Shown here one piece after another: positions 1 to 8,486 of a stretch of 57,084 nt of DNA. The stretch comes from CAZTAO01 sp964611645 (lineage in GTDB: Bacteria; Armatimonadota; UBA5829). Each line of letters starts with the position of its first letter. Positions within the stretch are counted from its first letter, which is position 1. A model generated the notes under the pieces. That model was not told where the DNA came from and did not search any database. It saw only the letters and a list, made by a program, of their open reading frames with translations. The position numbers and the translations under genes are program-made. The DNA lies in contig CAZTAO010000026.1 of the NCBI GenBank assembly GCA_964611645.1, forward strand, positions 1 to 57,084. The letters run 5' to 3'.

Positions 1-60
1 AAACAAAACGCCCGCACTTACTTCAACCTACACTATACAATACTCAAGGAACAAACTAAA

Positions 61-87
61 GCGCCAGGGGACTGTGCCCTCCGGCGC
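61..87. other. Imperfect hairpin at left edge
   Basis: GCGCC-AGGG on the left pairs with CCCT-(CC)-GGCGC on the right around a 7-base loop. It may be the terminator of a gene outside the window. There is no clear U-run on either strand, so the role is uncertain. Apart from this hairpin and the promoter at 243-271, I see nothing in the first 328 bases. Confidence 0.3.
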
Positions 88-242
88 AGTAATAATATAC
101 CACAGGCCCTCTCAGGATGTCAACACGACCGCAAGCGCGCGTGGTGTCAGGCTCAGATCGCGGCCAAAGCAGTCCAAGGTCCCCGCCGTGACCACACACC
201 AAAGCGCGTGTTCTCCCACCAAATCGCCCCGCGCACGGCCAT

Positions 243-271
243 TTGCCCTGACTGGATGCGTCTAGTACAAT
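243..271 (+). promoter_or_regulatory. Candidate sigma-70 promoter of the M48 protease gene
   Basis: TTGCCC at 243-248 and TACAAT at 266-271 are separated by 17 bases, 57 bases before the ATG at 329. A weak Shine-Dalgarno (GAGGG, about 313-317) follows. The spacing is ideal and the -10 matches 5 of 6, but the -35 is weak. Confidence 0.45.
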
Positions 272-328
272 TGGCCAAGGGAAACCTTTACCGCGTGCGC
301 ACGTCAAAGGATAGAGGGCATTTGTATC

Positions 329-1507
329 ATGCGTAGTGTATTTTTGGTTTTTTCAGCAAAGAAGTTCTGGAGATGTCTGGCGTTGGCTTTCCTGCTTGCC
401 TTGGTGGCAACTGGTGTTGCGTTCGCCAAGGATCCTCCTATAGGGCCTAACGAGGTAGAGCTCGGAAAAGAAGCGCAGGCGGCTGTAGCGAAGGACAATA
501 AGTTCGTAGACGACGCAGCGATGATAAAGAGGGTCCGGGACATTGGCGAGCAGCTCGTCAAGATCGCCAATGAAAAGCAGGTAACTGCGACCTACGGAAC
601 AGACAAAGTAACACCGTTCGAGTATACGTTCGACGTGATCGAAAATGAGGACGTAAACGCTTTCAGCACCCCCGGCGGGCATATATATGTTCACACCGGT
701 CTTTTGAAGTTCGTTCAGTCAGACCATGAGCTGGCTGCGGTACTCGCCCACGAAGTTGCACACGCATCCCACCACCACATGGTATACCTGATAAAGAAAC
801 AGGAAGGTTTGGGCAACGCAGCCGCAATAGCAATACTTGCGGCCATGCTTAGCGGCGCGCGAGGCTCGGACGTCAGCAACGTCCTGCTGGGCGTGAACCT
901 CTACCAGATAGCTAAGCTCAACGGCTACAGTATGGACGCCGAACGGGACTCCGACCACGCCGCGATACTCTACATGAAGGAGACTCCGTACAACGCCGTG
1001 GGTCTGCTGACATTTTTGGAGCGCCTGGCGAGAAGAGTGGAGCTTGTGAACTACGGCATATACAGATCCCACCCCGTGGATGCTGAGCGCGTTCGCAATA
1101 CCCGAGACCTGCTCACAGACCTGCGCATCCCGATAAAGCGCCGGCTCGTTACCAATGGTGCGAAGGCTGAGGTGAAGCCGCTTGCAGGTGAGCCATCCTC
1201 CGGTTTCCAGGTGGTTCTGGGAGACAAGGTGATTTTTGTTCCGGCCGCACGCGACGACCAACCAAGCGAAGCCTCAGCCCAGGCAGCGGCAACCCGCATA
1301 AACAAGGCCCTGGATGCTGGACTCTCCATGTTTGAAGTGAGAGCCGACCAGGAAGCCGGGGCAGTTATCGCGCGCAACCAGGTTCTGCTGCAGTTCAGCC
1401 CGGCCGACGCCAAGCTGATGTCTACAACCCCCGGGGAAGCCACCAAGACTGCGGCAGCCGCTATCAGAAACGTGATCTGGCGCGAGATGGTGGACACAAT
1501 CCACTAA
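329..1507 (+). CDS. Secreted M48-family zinc metalloprotease
   Basis: Zinc endopeptidase of the M48 (HtpX/Ste24/BepA-like) family, probably periplasmic and acting in protein quality control. An N-terminal signal peptide (hydrophobic stretch about residues 16-33, ending AFA) precedes the protease domain. HEVAH at 141-145 is the HExxH zinc motif, and the downstream helix with AERDSDH (about 204-210) supplies the third ligand, Glu205. An NAFSTPGGHIYVHTGLL segment just before the motif is typical of the family. The C-terminal third (about 270-392) has no recognisable domain and lacks the TPR tail of BepA. The gene stands alone behind its own candidate promoter. The family is certain; the substrate is unknown. 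Confidence 0.9.
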   Translation: MRSVFLVFSAKKFWRCLALAFLLALVATGVAFAKDPPIGPNEVELGKEAQAAVAKDNKFVDDAAMIKRVRDIGEQLVKIANEKQVTATYGTDKVTPFEYTFDVIENEDVNAFSTPGGHIYVHTGLLKFVQSDHELAAVLAHEVAHASHHHMVYLIKKQEGLGNAAAIAILAAMLSGARGSDVSNVLLGVNLYQIAKLNGYSMDAERDSDHAAILYMKETPYNAVGLLTFLERLARRVELVNYGIYRSHPVDAERVRNTRDLLTDLRIPIKRRLVTNGAKAEVKPLAGEPSSGFQVVLGDKVIFVPAARDDQPSEASAQAAATRINKALDAGLSMFEVRADQEAGAVIARNQVLLQFSPADAKLMSTTPGEATKTAAAAIRNVIWREMVDTIH

Positions 1508-1559
1508 ACACGCCGCTGTAACCACCCTACGCTCGCTCACCAAAGGCATCACGAACAGC

Positions 1560-1581
1560 AATCCTGAGTTAATGCAGGATT
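1560..1581 (+). terminator. Weak hairpin after the M48 gene
   Basis: AATCCTG and CAGGATT form a 7-bp stem around an 8-base loop, 52 bases after the stop at 1507. No U-run follows, so termination is doubtful. Confidence 0.25.
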
Positions 1582-1648
1582 TGCGGAGGTAGCTGGGTAA
1601 GGAGTAATTGTAGCCTGCCAGTGTGGCGTGGATGACCTAGGGGTGATT

Positions 1649-2692
1649 GTGACAAGCCAACAACGCATTTCGATAGCACTGAGCGCTGGGACGCCGGACC
1701 GGGTTCCGCTGGCGATGCCCTTTACGTTCTATGGGGCTAAGATATCGGATGTGTCCATTGCGGACTACTATGAGCGGGCCGAGCTTGTGGTCAGCGCCCA
1801 GATCAGACTGCTCAGGCAGTTTCGACAAGATGCGGTGTTCTCCTCGTTCTATACGGCCCTACAGATTGAAGCGTGGGGCGGCGAGGTATCGTTTTCGGAT
1901 ACGACTGCACCCTCGGTTGAAGTCCCCGTTGTCCGCAGGCCTGAGGACATAAACAACCTCGAACAACCCAAGATTCGCGACTGCAAGCCGATGCTGCGTT
2001 GCCTGGATGTAACGCGCAGACTCCGCAGGCAGTTAGGCGATGACACCGCGATAGCAGCCACCGTCGTTTCTCCATTCAGTCTCCCCTTGTTGCAGATGGG
2101 CGAAGCGCAATATGCCATGCTGATCGAAGAACAACCGAGGCTCTATGAGCGTCTCATCGCCATTAACGAAGAGCTTTGTGTAGAGTGGAGCAATGCGCTG
2201 TTCAATGCGGGAGTATCCTATATCATCTGCTCCGATCCAGCGGCTTCTTCGCCGAATCTGGCCAGGGATGTCTACTTGAGGTTGGGATTCCCAGTGTTGT
2301 GCAGCTACTTGAGCAGGATGAACGGCCCCATCGTGCTAAGCACATACCCCTCCGACAGCCTTCCCATCGTAGACCAGGCCATCCAATGCGGGGCGAAGGC
2401 AATAGTTCCGAATAAGGACGAGAATGCGGACGAAGTCAGAGCTGCCAGTCGGGGGCAGGTTGCGCTGGTCGGCGGGATCGACACCGCAAAGATGCGGACT
2501 TGGGACTGCGCCGAGGTTGAATCGGAAGTGAAGACCGCAATCGCGAAGGCCGGGGTAAATGGAGGGCTCATTCTGTCTGACTCCAGCGGTGACGTGGGCT
2601 GGTCTGTCTCGCAGGGGAATCTGGCCGCCATAGCCGACGCAGCCCATATATGGGGCCGGTATCCCCTGTGGCAGGCGGTTAGCCGGCAATGA
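1649..2692 (+). CDS. Uroporphyrinogen decarboxylase-fold protein
   Basis: About 347 residues of the URO-D superfamily, which holds HemE and the corrinoid/CoM methyltransferases MtaA and MtbA. The N-terminus (TSQQRISIALSAGTPDRVP) is the classical opening of MtaA-like members. The GTG at 1649 is preferred because AGGGG sits 5 bases upstream; in-frame GTGs at 1628 and 1643 lack good spacing. The C-terminal barrel region with ALVGGIDT is conserved. The zinc-binding HxC seen in MtaA/MtbA appears here only as VLCSY, so methyltransferase activity is uncertain. No corrinoid protein or other heme gene is nearby, which argues against HemE. The gene overlaps the next by 4 bases (ATGA), so the two are probably co-translated. 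Confidence 0.75.
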   Translation: MTSQQRISIALSAGTPDRVPLAMPFTFYGAKISDVSIADYYERAELVVSAQIRLLRQFRQDAVFSSFYTALQIEAWGGEVSFSDTTAPSVEVPVVRRPEDINNLEQPKIRDCKPMLRCLDVTRRLRRQLGDDTAIAATVVSPFSLPLLQMGEAQYAMLIEEQPRLYERLIAINEELCVEWSNALFNAGVSYIICSDPAASSPNLARDVYLRLGFPVLCSYLSRMNGPIVLSTYPSDSLPIVDQAIQCGAKAIVPNKDENADEVRAASRGQVALVGGIDTAKMRTWDCAEVESEVKTAIAKAGVNGGLILSDSSGDVGWSVSQGNLAAIADAAHIWGRYPLWQAVSRQ

Positions 2693-5406
2693 ACCGAACC
2701 CTCCGAAATGACGCCCGCAAGCTTATGGTCCTGTTTTGTGTCGCAATCCTGGTTCTGATGGCCGCCGGTTCTTTGCTGTTTGTGTGGCGCGGGGTCGTGA
2801 GATTTGAGGAGGCGGCGGCAACAGCTTCGGTGGAGCGTTCTGTTCGGGCACTGCACCACGAGACGAGGGAACTTGATCTTCCAACGGTCGACTGGGCTGT
2901 ATGGGATGAATCCTACAACTACATCAAGGGCAAGAATCCTGGCTTTGAACGGAGAAACCTCAACACTCCGACATTTGCTTATCTTCACGTGGACCTTGTC
3001 TTGTTCGTCAACCGGACCGGCCAGATGCATCGGGGGATCATCTTCCCGCCCATGGACCGGACGCAACACAGCCTGGACGCCGGCACCCTGAAGTCCCTGG
3101 AGTCTTACGGACTATTGGGCAGAGGCAAGTACCAATTGAGGGCCAGAAGCGGTCTTGTTGTGTTGCCTCAAGGCGCGATGATCGTCTCCGCTCAACCAAT
3201 CCGAGACAGTGAGGACACTAAGGCTCCGAATGGGCTTCTTGTCTTTGGGCGCTGGATCAAGGGATCGCTGGGTTCGGACATTGCAGAGCTGAATGGCAAC
3301 CCGGTTGAGTTCTACACGATGGACCGAGACAGGTTGTCAGACGACTGCAAACTCGCCATCATTCGCCTCCAGCACAATGCCACCACCACCGACGCCGTCG
3401 ACCGAGACCAAATGGCAGGATACGCAATGCTCTCAGATCTCAGCGACAAGCGAGCTTTGCTGCTGAGGGCAACCTACCACAGAACTGTCTCTCGCAAGGC
3501 CCTGGCGTCCCTCCTGAGCGCAAACGGAGCCATCCTGATCGTCGTGGTCATTGTGTGCGCGATAGCGATGCTTGTGCTGGACGTCAAGGTATTCTCCCGA
3601 CTCAAGCGACTGTCCTCCGAAGTATCCACCATAACCACGTTCGATGATCTCTCTCAACGAACCACCGTGGACGAACGTGACGAACTCGGCGCTTTGGGCG
3701 GAAGCATCAACAGAATGCTGCAGTCTCTCGAGGACGGCCGCGCCGAAACCCGTCACACTATTGACACTCTTCGCGCCACAAACCGATGCTTTGTGGGATT
3801 CGGGCCGGACCCGGAAGCCAACATAGCCAGCCTCACGGAACTGTGCGGCAATATGCTCGGAGCACTCTGTACAGTCTACAACAGGCTTGAGGGCGACGAG
3901 TTCGTGGTGGGCGCAGCCTGGAACGCGCCCGTCGTTCCCGGACAGCGTTCTCCCAGTGAGGGTCGAGTATGCCTGGAGGTCGCGCGCAGTTCCGACGAGT
4001 ACCCAACTGTGATCAGTCATATTCCTCAGTCGCGGTACGCGCTCTCAGACCCGTTCATCGGAGCTGCCGGCATCGAGACCTATGTGGGGCAGGCTGTGCG
4101 CCTCGCCGGGTCCGTATATGGGACACTCTGCGCAGCCTTCGACAACGATTTCCAGCCAAACGAGACTGAGATGGAGTTGATGCACCTGATCGGTTCTGCC
4201 ATTGCGACCGAGGAAATGCGCAGGCAAGCGGGAGAAAGATTGGAGGCACGAGAGGCCCTGTTCCGTGCGCTTTTCGACAACTCGCCAATCGGGATAGTTG
4301 TGCTCAACGAAGAAGGCATAGTCCTCACCAGCAACCGCGCGGCTCAGGACATACTTGGCTGGCACGATCAGAAGGTAGTACAGTCGTTCAGGCTCTTCAG
4401 CGATCCGATGCTGTTGGATTCAACAAAGGAGCGAGCGCGAAGGGGTGAACTGTTCCACACTGAGAGAAAGGCCGATTTTGAAAAGATGCGCCAGAGTGGG
4501 GTCTACTCCGGAGATCGCAATGGAATCGCGTGGGTGCATACGACCTTCACTCCCCTGAGCGCCTCACCATCTGTTGCGGGCGGGTATATTCTGCTGCTCC
4601 AAGACATCACCGAGCGCAAGATTGCGGAAGAGGAGATTGCGCTGGCGAGACAACACGATGCTGAAACCGGCAGAAACATCCAGAAGACACTCCTTACAGC
4701 AGGCATGCCGGGGAATGTAAAGGGCGTATCCGCCTACGCGGTGTCGGTGCCATCGTGGGAAGTTGACGGCGATTTCTACGACTTCTTCCCCCACAGCGAC
4801 CGATGTTTTGACCTGGTTGTGGCGGATGTAATGGGTAAAGGCGTGCCCGCGGCGCTGATGGGCGCGGCGGCGAAGAACCACATCATACGCGCGTTGGCGC
4901 TTTTGCCCCAGAACAGCACAACCGGTCATCTGCCCGCAGTCGAAGATATTGTGGGCCAGGTGCACAAGCAGTTGTCCTCCGACCTGGCCAATCTCGAAAG
5001 CTTTGTAACGATGGTCTACTGCCGGTTCGACCTTGACGCATCCCGGTTCAGCTTTGTGGACTGCGGGCACATGGCGACTATCCACTTCAAGGCGGCTTCG
5101 GGAGACTGCGAGTTCCTCAAGGGAATCAATGTGCCTCTGGGGTGCAGAATAGAGGAGGTGTACGAATCGCAAACGGTTTCATTCGATCCGGGAGACATCT
5201 TCCTCCTGTACTCCGACGGCATCACCGACTCACGAAGCGACACCGGTGAGTACTTTACTCCGGACAGACTGGCAACGGCTGTTGCCCGAATGCATAACAG
5301 CACAGCCAAGGATATGGTGGAACAGGTTATGTCCGAGCTGTATGACTTCAAACGCCCCGACCAAGTGGTAGACGACCTCACCTGCCTGGTTGTGAAGATC
5401 GGCTGA
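2689..5406 (+). CDS. CHASE4-HAMP-GAF-PAS-SpoIIE serine phosphatase
   Basis: A 905-residue membrane sensor whose output is a PP2C/SpoIIE-type phosphatase. In order: membrane segment (about 12-33); an extracytoplasmic CHASE4-like domain (about 45-270) with the typical DWAVWDESYNYI at 68-79; a second membrane segment (280-300); HAMP (300-350); GAF (about 365-510); PAS (about 520-640, ending DITERK); SpoIIE domain (about 680-905) with DGDFYDFF, VADVMGKGVPAAL, LYSDGITD and DDLTCLVV carrying the metal-binding aspartates. Such proteins usually dephosphorylate anti-anti-sigma factors in partner-switching pathways, but no STAS or RsbW-like partner is in the window. Its start overlaps the URO-D-fold gene, suggesting a common transcript. 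The ligand is unknown. Confidence 0.88.
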   Translation: MNRTLRNDARKLMVLFCVAILVLMAAGSLLFVWRGVVRFEEAAATASVERSVRALHHETRELDLPTVDWAVWDESYNYIKGKNPGFERRNLNTPTFAYLHVDLVLFVNRTGQMHRGIIFPPMDRTQHSLDAGTLKSLESYGLLGRGKYQLRARSGLVVLPQGAMIVSAQPIRDSEDTKAPNGLLVFGRWIKGSLGSDIAELNGNPVEFYTMDRDRLSDDCKLAIIRLQHNATTTDAVDRDQMAGYAMLSDLSDKRALLLRATYHRTVSRKALASLLSANGAILIVVVIVCAIAMLVLDVKVFSRLKRLSSEVSTITTFDDLSQRTTVDERDELGALGGSINRMLQSLEDGRAETRHTIDTLRATNRCFVGFGPDPEANIASLTELCGNMLGALCTVYNRLEGDEFVVGAAWNAPVVPGQRSPSEGRVCLEVARSSDEYPTVISHIPQSRYALSDPFIGAAGIETYVGQAVRLAGSVYGTLCAAFDNDFQPNETEMELMHLIGSAIATEEMRRQAGERLEAREALFRALFDNSPIGIVVLNEEGIVLTSNRAAQDILGWHDQKVVQSFRLFSDPMLLDSTKERARRGELFHTERKADFEKMRQSGVYSGDRNGIAWVHTTFTPLSASPSVAGGYILLLQDITERKIAEEEIALARQHDAETGRNIQKTLLTAGMPGNVKGVSAYAVSVPSWEVDGDFYDFFPHSDRCFDLVVADVMGKGVPAALMGAAAKNHIIRALALLPQNSTTGHLPAVEDIVGQVHKQLSSDLANLESFVTMVYCRFDLDASRFSFVDCGHMATIHFKAASGDCEFLKGINVPLGCRIEEVYESQTVSFDPGDIFLLYSDGITDSRSDTGEYFTPDRLATAVARMHNSTAKDMVEQVMSELYDFKRPDQVVDDLTCLVVKIG

Positions 5407-5429
5407 TCCGACCAATCAAACCGCGTGCC

Positions 5430-5711
5430 TCAACTGCTCTGCTCCTTGCTTGTCAGCCTCAATTGCAGTTCATCGGGGGTGAGCCCGTCCACAGCGAATG
5501 TCTTCTCCCTGCCCTTCGCACCACTAACCAGAGAGATTCGGCCCTTGGCTACTCCTATGTGGTCAGCGATGAGTTTGGTGATCGCCGCGTTGGCCGCGCC
5601 GTCGACCGGAGCCGCGGTAACTCGAACATGCAGGACACCATCCTGAATACCAGTGACTTCATTGCGCGAAGTGCGCGGGGTCACTCTGACTTTGATTCTC
5701 GCATCACCCAT
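5430..5711 (-). CDS. DUF167/UPF0235 (YggU-like) protein
   Basis: A 93-residue protein matching the DUF167 family throughout: IKVRVTPRTSRNEV at the start, the signature APVDGAANAAI, then VSGAKGREKTF. The family is small, cytosolic, widespread and of unknown function, and is often encoded near yggT or division genes in other bacteria. Here it is convergent with the SpoIIE phosphatase gene, with 23 bases between the stop codons. The family call is firm; no function can be assigned. Confidence 0.85.
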   Translation of the reverse strand: MGDARIKVRVTPRTSRNEVTGIQDGVLHVRVTAAPVDGAANAAITKLIADHIGVAKGRISLVSGAKGREKTFAVDGLTPDELQLRLTSKEQSS

Positions 5712-5863
5712 GGTTGGTTACACACTCTCCGATAGAATCCGCTGACTGGATAATCTTCTAGGGTTTGCGGGTGAGTTCCTGCTTTCGTTCTCCTCCGGCG
5801 CACAGGAGGGTTATGGGCGGTTCTCCGGACGTAACATCAGCGGAGCTTGTTACCTTGAAAGAA

Positions 5864-5942
5864 CCTCACCCCAGCCCTTTTCGCAGCCCCGCTCCGCTAT
5901 GGGCCGCTTTCGGGCAGCGCCTCTCCTTGCGAGGAGAGGGAG
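5864..5942. repeat. Interspersed palindromic repeat, family A (variant copy)
   Basis: It begins CCTCACCCCAGCCC and ends GAGGAGAGGGAG, the same ends as the copy at 8405-8445, but with about 38 extra bases between the arms. The inner CTCTCC-TTGC-GAGGAGAG forms a hairpin. It fills much of the gap between DUF167 and mutS2. Confidence 0.6.
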
Positions 5943-5949
5943 TTGTAGT

Positions 5950-5978
5950 TTGCGTGCGTGCGTGGAGACTGCTATACT
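5950..5978 (+). promoter_or_regulatory. Candidate mutS2 promoter giving a near-leaderless mRNA
   Basis: TTGCGT at 5950-5955 and TATACT at 5973-5978 lie 17 bases apart. Transcription would begin about 5985, only a few bases before the ATG at 5989, and there is no Shine-Dalgarno between. Confidence 0.5.
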
Positions 5979-5988
5979 ACATTTCGTT

Positions 5989-8349
5989 ATGGATACCCAC
6001 GCTTTACGAGTCTTGGAGTTTCCGAAAGTGATCGCGCTGCTTCAGCAGCGCGCTGCCACCGGCGTTGGGCGGGAGTTTTGCGCTCAGATAACCCCTGTTT
6101 CCGACATCGATTTCGCGCGCCGACTGCTTCAGCAGACCGATGAGGCGCTGGCTCTGCTGGACAGGGAAGGCGGCGCGCCTTTCGGCGGAATCACTGATAT
6201 CCGACAGGTTGTTAACCGGGCATCGGTTGGCTCAATCCTGCAGCCCAGTGAGTTGTACCAGATTGCAGCAACGCTACAGTCCATCGACCGCCTGCGCAAG
6301 TTCTTCCACAGACCGCAGTCGGAATACCCGCTTCTCAGAACTATTGCGGGTGACATCCAGACCAGTGAACCCTTGCAGTTGGCTGTAATGAAGGCCATTT
6401 CGGCATCCGGAGAAGTCCTCGACGCTGCAAGCCACGCCCTGGCTGCCGCAAGGTCCGAGCTTCGCACTACTCAGTCGAGGATCGTCACCAAGCTGGAGTC
6501 GATGCTGGGTTCCAAGCAGTACAAGACCGCGATCCAGGAACCGGTCATAACAATGCGCAGCGACCGGTATTGCATCCCCATAAAGGCAGACTTCCGGGGC
6601 CAGGTGCCCGGCATTGTGCATGACACCAGCTCGTCCGGCGCGACCCTTTTCATTGAGCCGGCCGCCCTGGTCGACCTCGGCAACAGGCGGCGAGAGCTGA
6701 CATCCAAAGAACGGGATGAGGTCGAAAAGGTGCTGGCGGGGCTGTCCGTGCAGGTGCAGAAGCAGGCCGATATCATTCTCAGCAACGTCGATCTGGCAGC
6801 ACAGCTTGACTGCGTCTTCGCGCGGGCAAAACTCGCGGCGGAGCAGTCGGCTACCCTCCCGGCGCTCAACGATAAGGGCAAACTCAACGTATCATCGGCA
6901 CGTCACCCTCTGATCGGGGCAAATGCCGTACCGATCTCATATCGCCTGGGTTCAGGCTTCAATGCGCTGCTGATAACCGGCCCCAATACTGGCGGGAAAA
7001 CAGTAGCCCTGAAGACAATAGGCCTGTTGGCGCTGATGGCTGCGAGCGGCTTGTTCGTGCCCGCAAATGTGGGGGCGGAGATTGCACTGTTCAAGAAAGT
7101 GTTCGCCGACATTGGCGACGAGCAGAGCATAGAGCAATCGCTGTCAACTTTTTCCTCCCACATGAGCAACATAGTGCGCATTACCCAGAACGCAGATCAG
7201 CGCTCTCTGGTACTCCTGGATGAACTAGGCGCGGGAACCGACCCAGCCGAGGGCTCGGCATTGGCGAAGTCGGTCCTCGATCACCTGCTTCGTCGCGGGG
7301 CGAAGATAGTTGCGACCACTCACTACGGGGAACTGAAGGAGTACGCCTACGCCCGTGATGGGATCGAGAACGCATCGGTGGAGTTCGACCTCGAAACGCT
7401 GAGGCCTACCTACAAACTCATGATCGGGATTCCGGGCGGCAGCAACGCTTTCGCGATTGCGGAGCGACTGGGGCTATCGAAAGAGATCGTTCAAGAGGCC
7501 AGGGAAAGCTGCTCGTCGTGCTAAGAGCAGTCCGACGAGCTAATTCGCCGCCTGGAGGAAAGCACTTCGGCGGTGGCTGCGGAACGCAAGGAAACAAGCC
7601 AGACCCTCGCTGAGGTCGAGACCCTGAAACAGACATACCAGAGCCGTATCAATGCAATCGCTGCGGCGGAGGCTGAGGTCAAGACCAGAACACGCGAACG
7701 CGCGCAGGCGATCATAGATTCATACGCCAAAAGGCTCGACGAGACTCTTGAGGAACTCAGCAAGCAGCAGTGCGACTCGCAGGCGGCACAGAACCTCCGG
7801 ACAAAAGTGCAGGAGATCATCCAGGAAGCCCGTGAAGAGACCGATGCGGCGGAACCTGAACTCCCCGAGACTCCGCTGGAAGAAGGTTCCTCGCTGGCGC
7901 CCGGGACGCTGGTGCGGGTGATGGGTATAAACCAGGACGGCGAGATCATAGGGCCGGTCGAGGATGGCAAAGTTCCGGTGATGATAGGCTCGATGCGAAT
8001 AACCGTCGGCCTGTCGGCCTTGCGTCAGGCGAAGGGGCAGAAGAGAACGATTGCTGTAGCTGAGAAACCGGGCAGCGCCATCGCGCTGGAAAAGGCCCGC
8101 GAGGTCCACTCCGAGATCAGCCTGCGCGGAAAGCGGGTCGAGCCGGCGCTGCTGGAACTTGACAAGTATCTTGACGATGCTGCGGCATCCGGCATCCCGC
8201 GGGTGAGGATCGTCCACGGCAAGGGAACGGGAGTTATGCGGCAGGCAGTGTCGCAGTATCTGAAGTCACACCCGATGGTGGCCTCGAGCAGAATCGGAGA
8301 AGCCTCCGAGGGCGGCGCCGGGGTTACTGTGGTTGATATGAAACGCTGA
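5989..8349 (+). pseudogene. mutS2: mutS2, interrupted by an in-frame TAA
   Basis: MutS2 is a MutS-family ATPase/endonuclease that suppresses homologous recombination and, in some bacteria, rescues collided ribosomes. Read through, the frame spans 786 residues, the usual family length, with one TAA at codon 512 (7522-7524). Part one holds the core and ATPase: Walker A GPNTGGKT (331-338), GDEQSIEQSLSTFSSHM, Walker B LLDELGAGTDP and ATTHYGELK. Part two, in the same frame, holds the coiled coil and an Smr nuclease domain (LRGKRVEPALLELD to the end). A GTG at 7573 could start a separate 258-residue Smr protein, but no ribosome-binding site is evident. Nonsense mutation, sequencing error and true splitting are all possible. 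The stop lies at the tip of a hairpin (7511-7540). Confidence 0.85.
7511..7540 (+). other. Stem-loop enclosing the premature mutS2 stop
   Basis: GCTCGTCG (7511-7518) pairs perfectly with CGACGAGC (7533-7540). The stem continues as TGCT (7519-7522) with AGCA (7526-7529), with a 3-base bulge GTC on the right side and AAG as loop. The TAA stop sits at the top of this 12-bp structure. Confidence 0.6.
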
Positions 8350-8404
8350 GAAGCAGTGTAGGTTCAATACTGAAGAGTACTGTGTTCGGAAGATAGTGCG
8401 TGCC

Positions 8405-8445
8405 CCTCACCCCAGCCCTCTCCCCGCGAGGCCGGGGAGAGGGAG
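8405..8445. repeat. Interspersed palindromic repeat, family A (compact copy)
   Basis: After CCTCACCCCAG, CCCTCTCCCCG (8416-8426) and CGGGGAGAGGG (8433-8443) form a perfect 11-bp stem around CGAGGC, followed by AGTTTCT. It lies 55 bases after the mutS2 stop and could also serve as its terminator. Confidence 0.65.
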
Positions 8446-8486
8446 TTTCTCATGAAGACTGAGCAATTACGAGAAGGAGTAGTTCA

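Noticed and set aside
5899..5988. Upstream extension of mutS2 to 5899
   Set aside because: It would translate a palindromic repeat, and MutS2 family proteins begin at the MDTHALRVLEF segment encoded from 5989.
7522..7524. Recoded stop (selenocysteine or pyrrolysine) in mutS2
   Set aside because: The codon is TAA, which is not used for selenocysteine (TGA) or pyrrolysine (TAG), and MutS2 has no such residue here.
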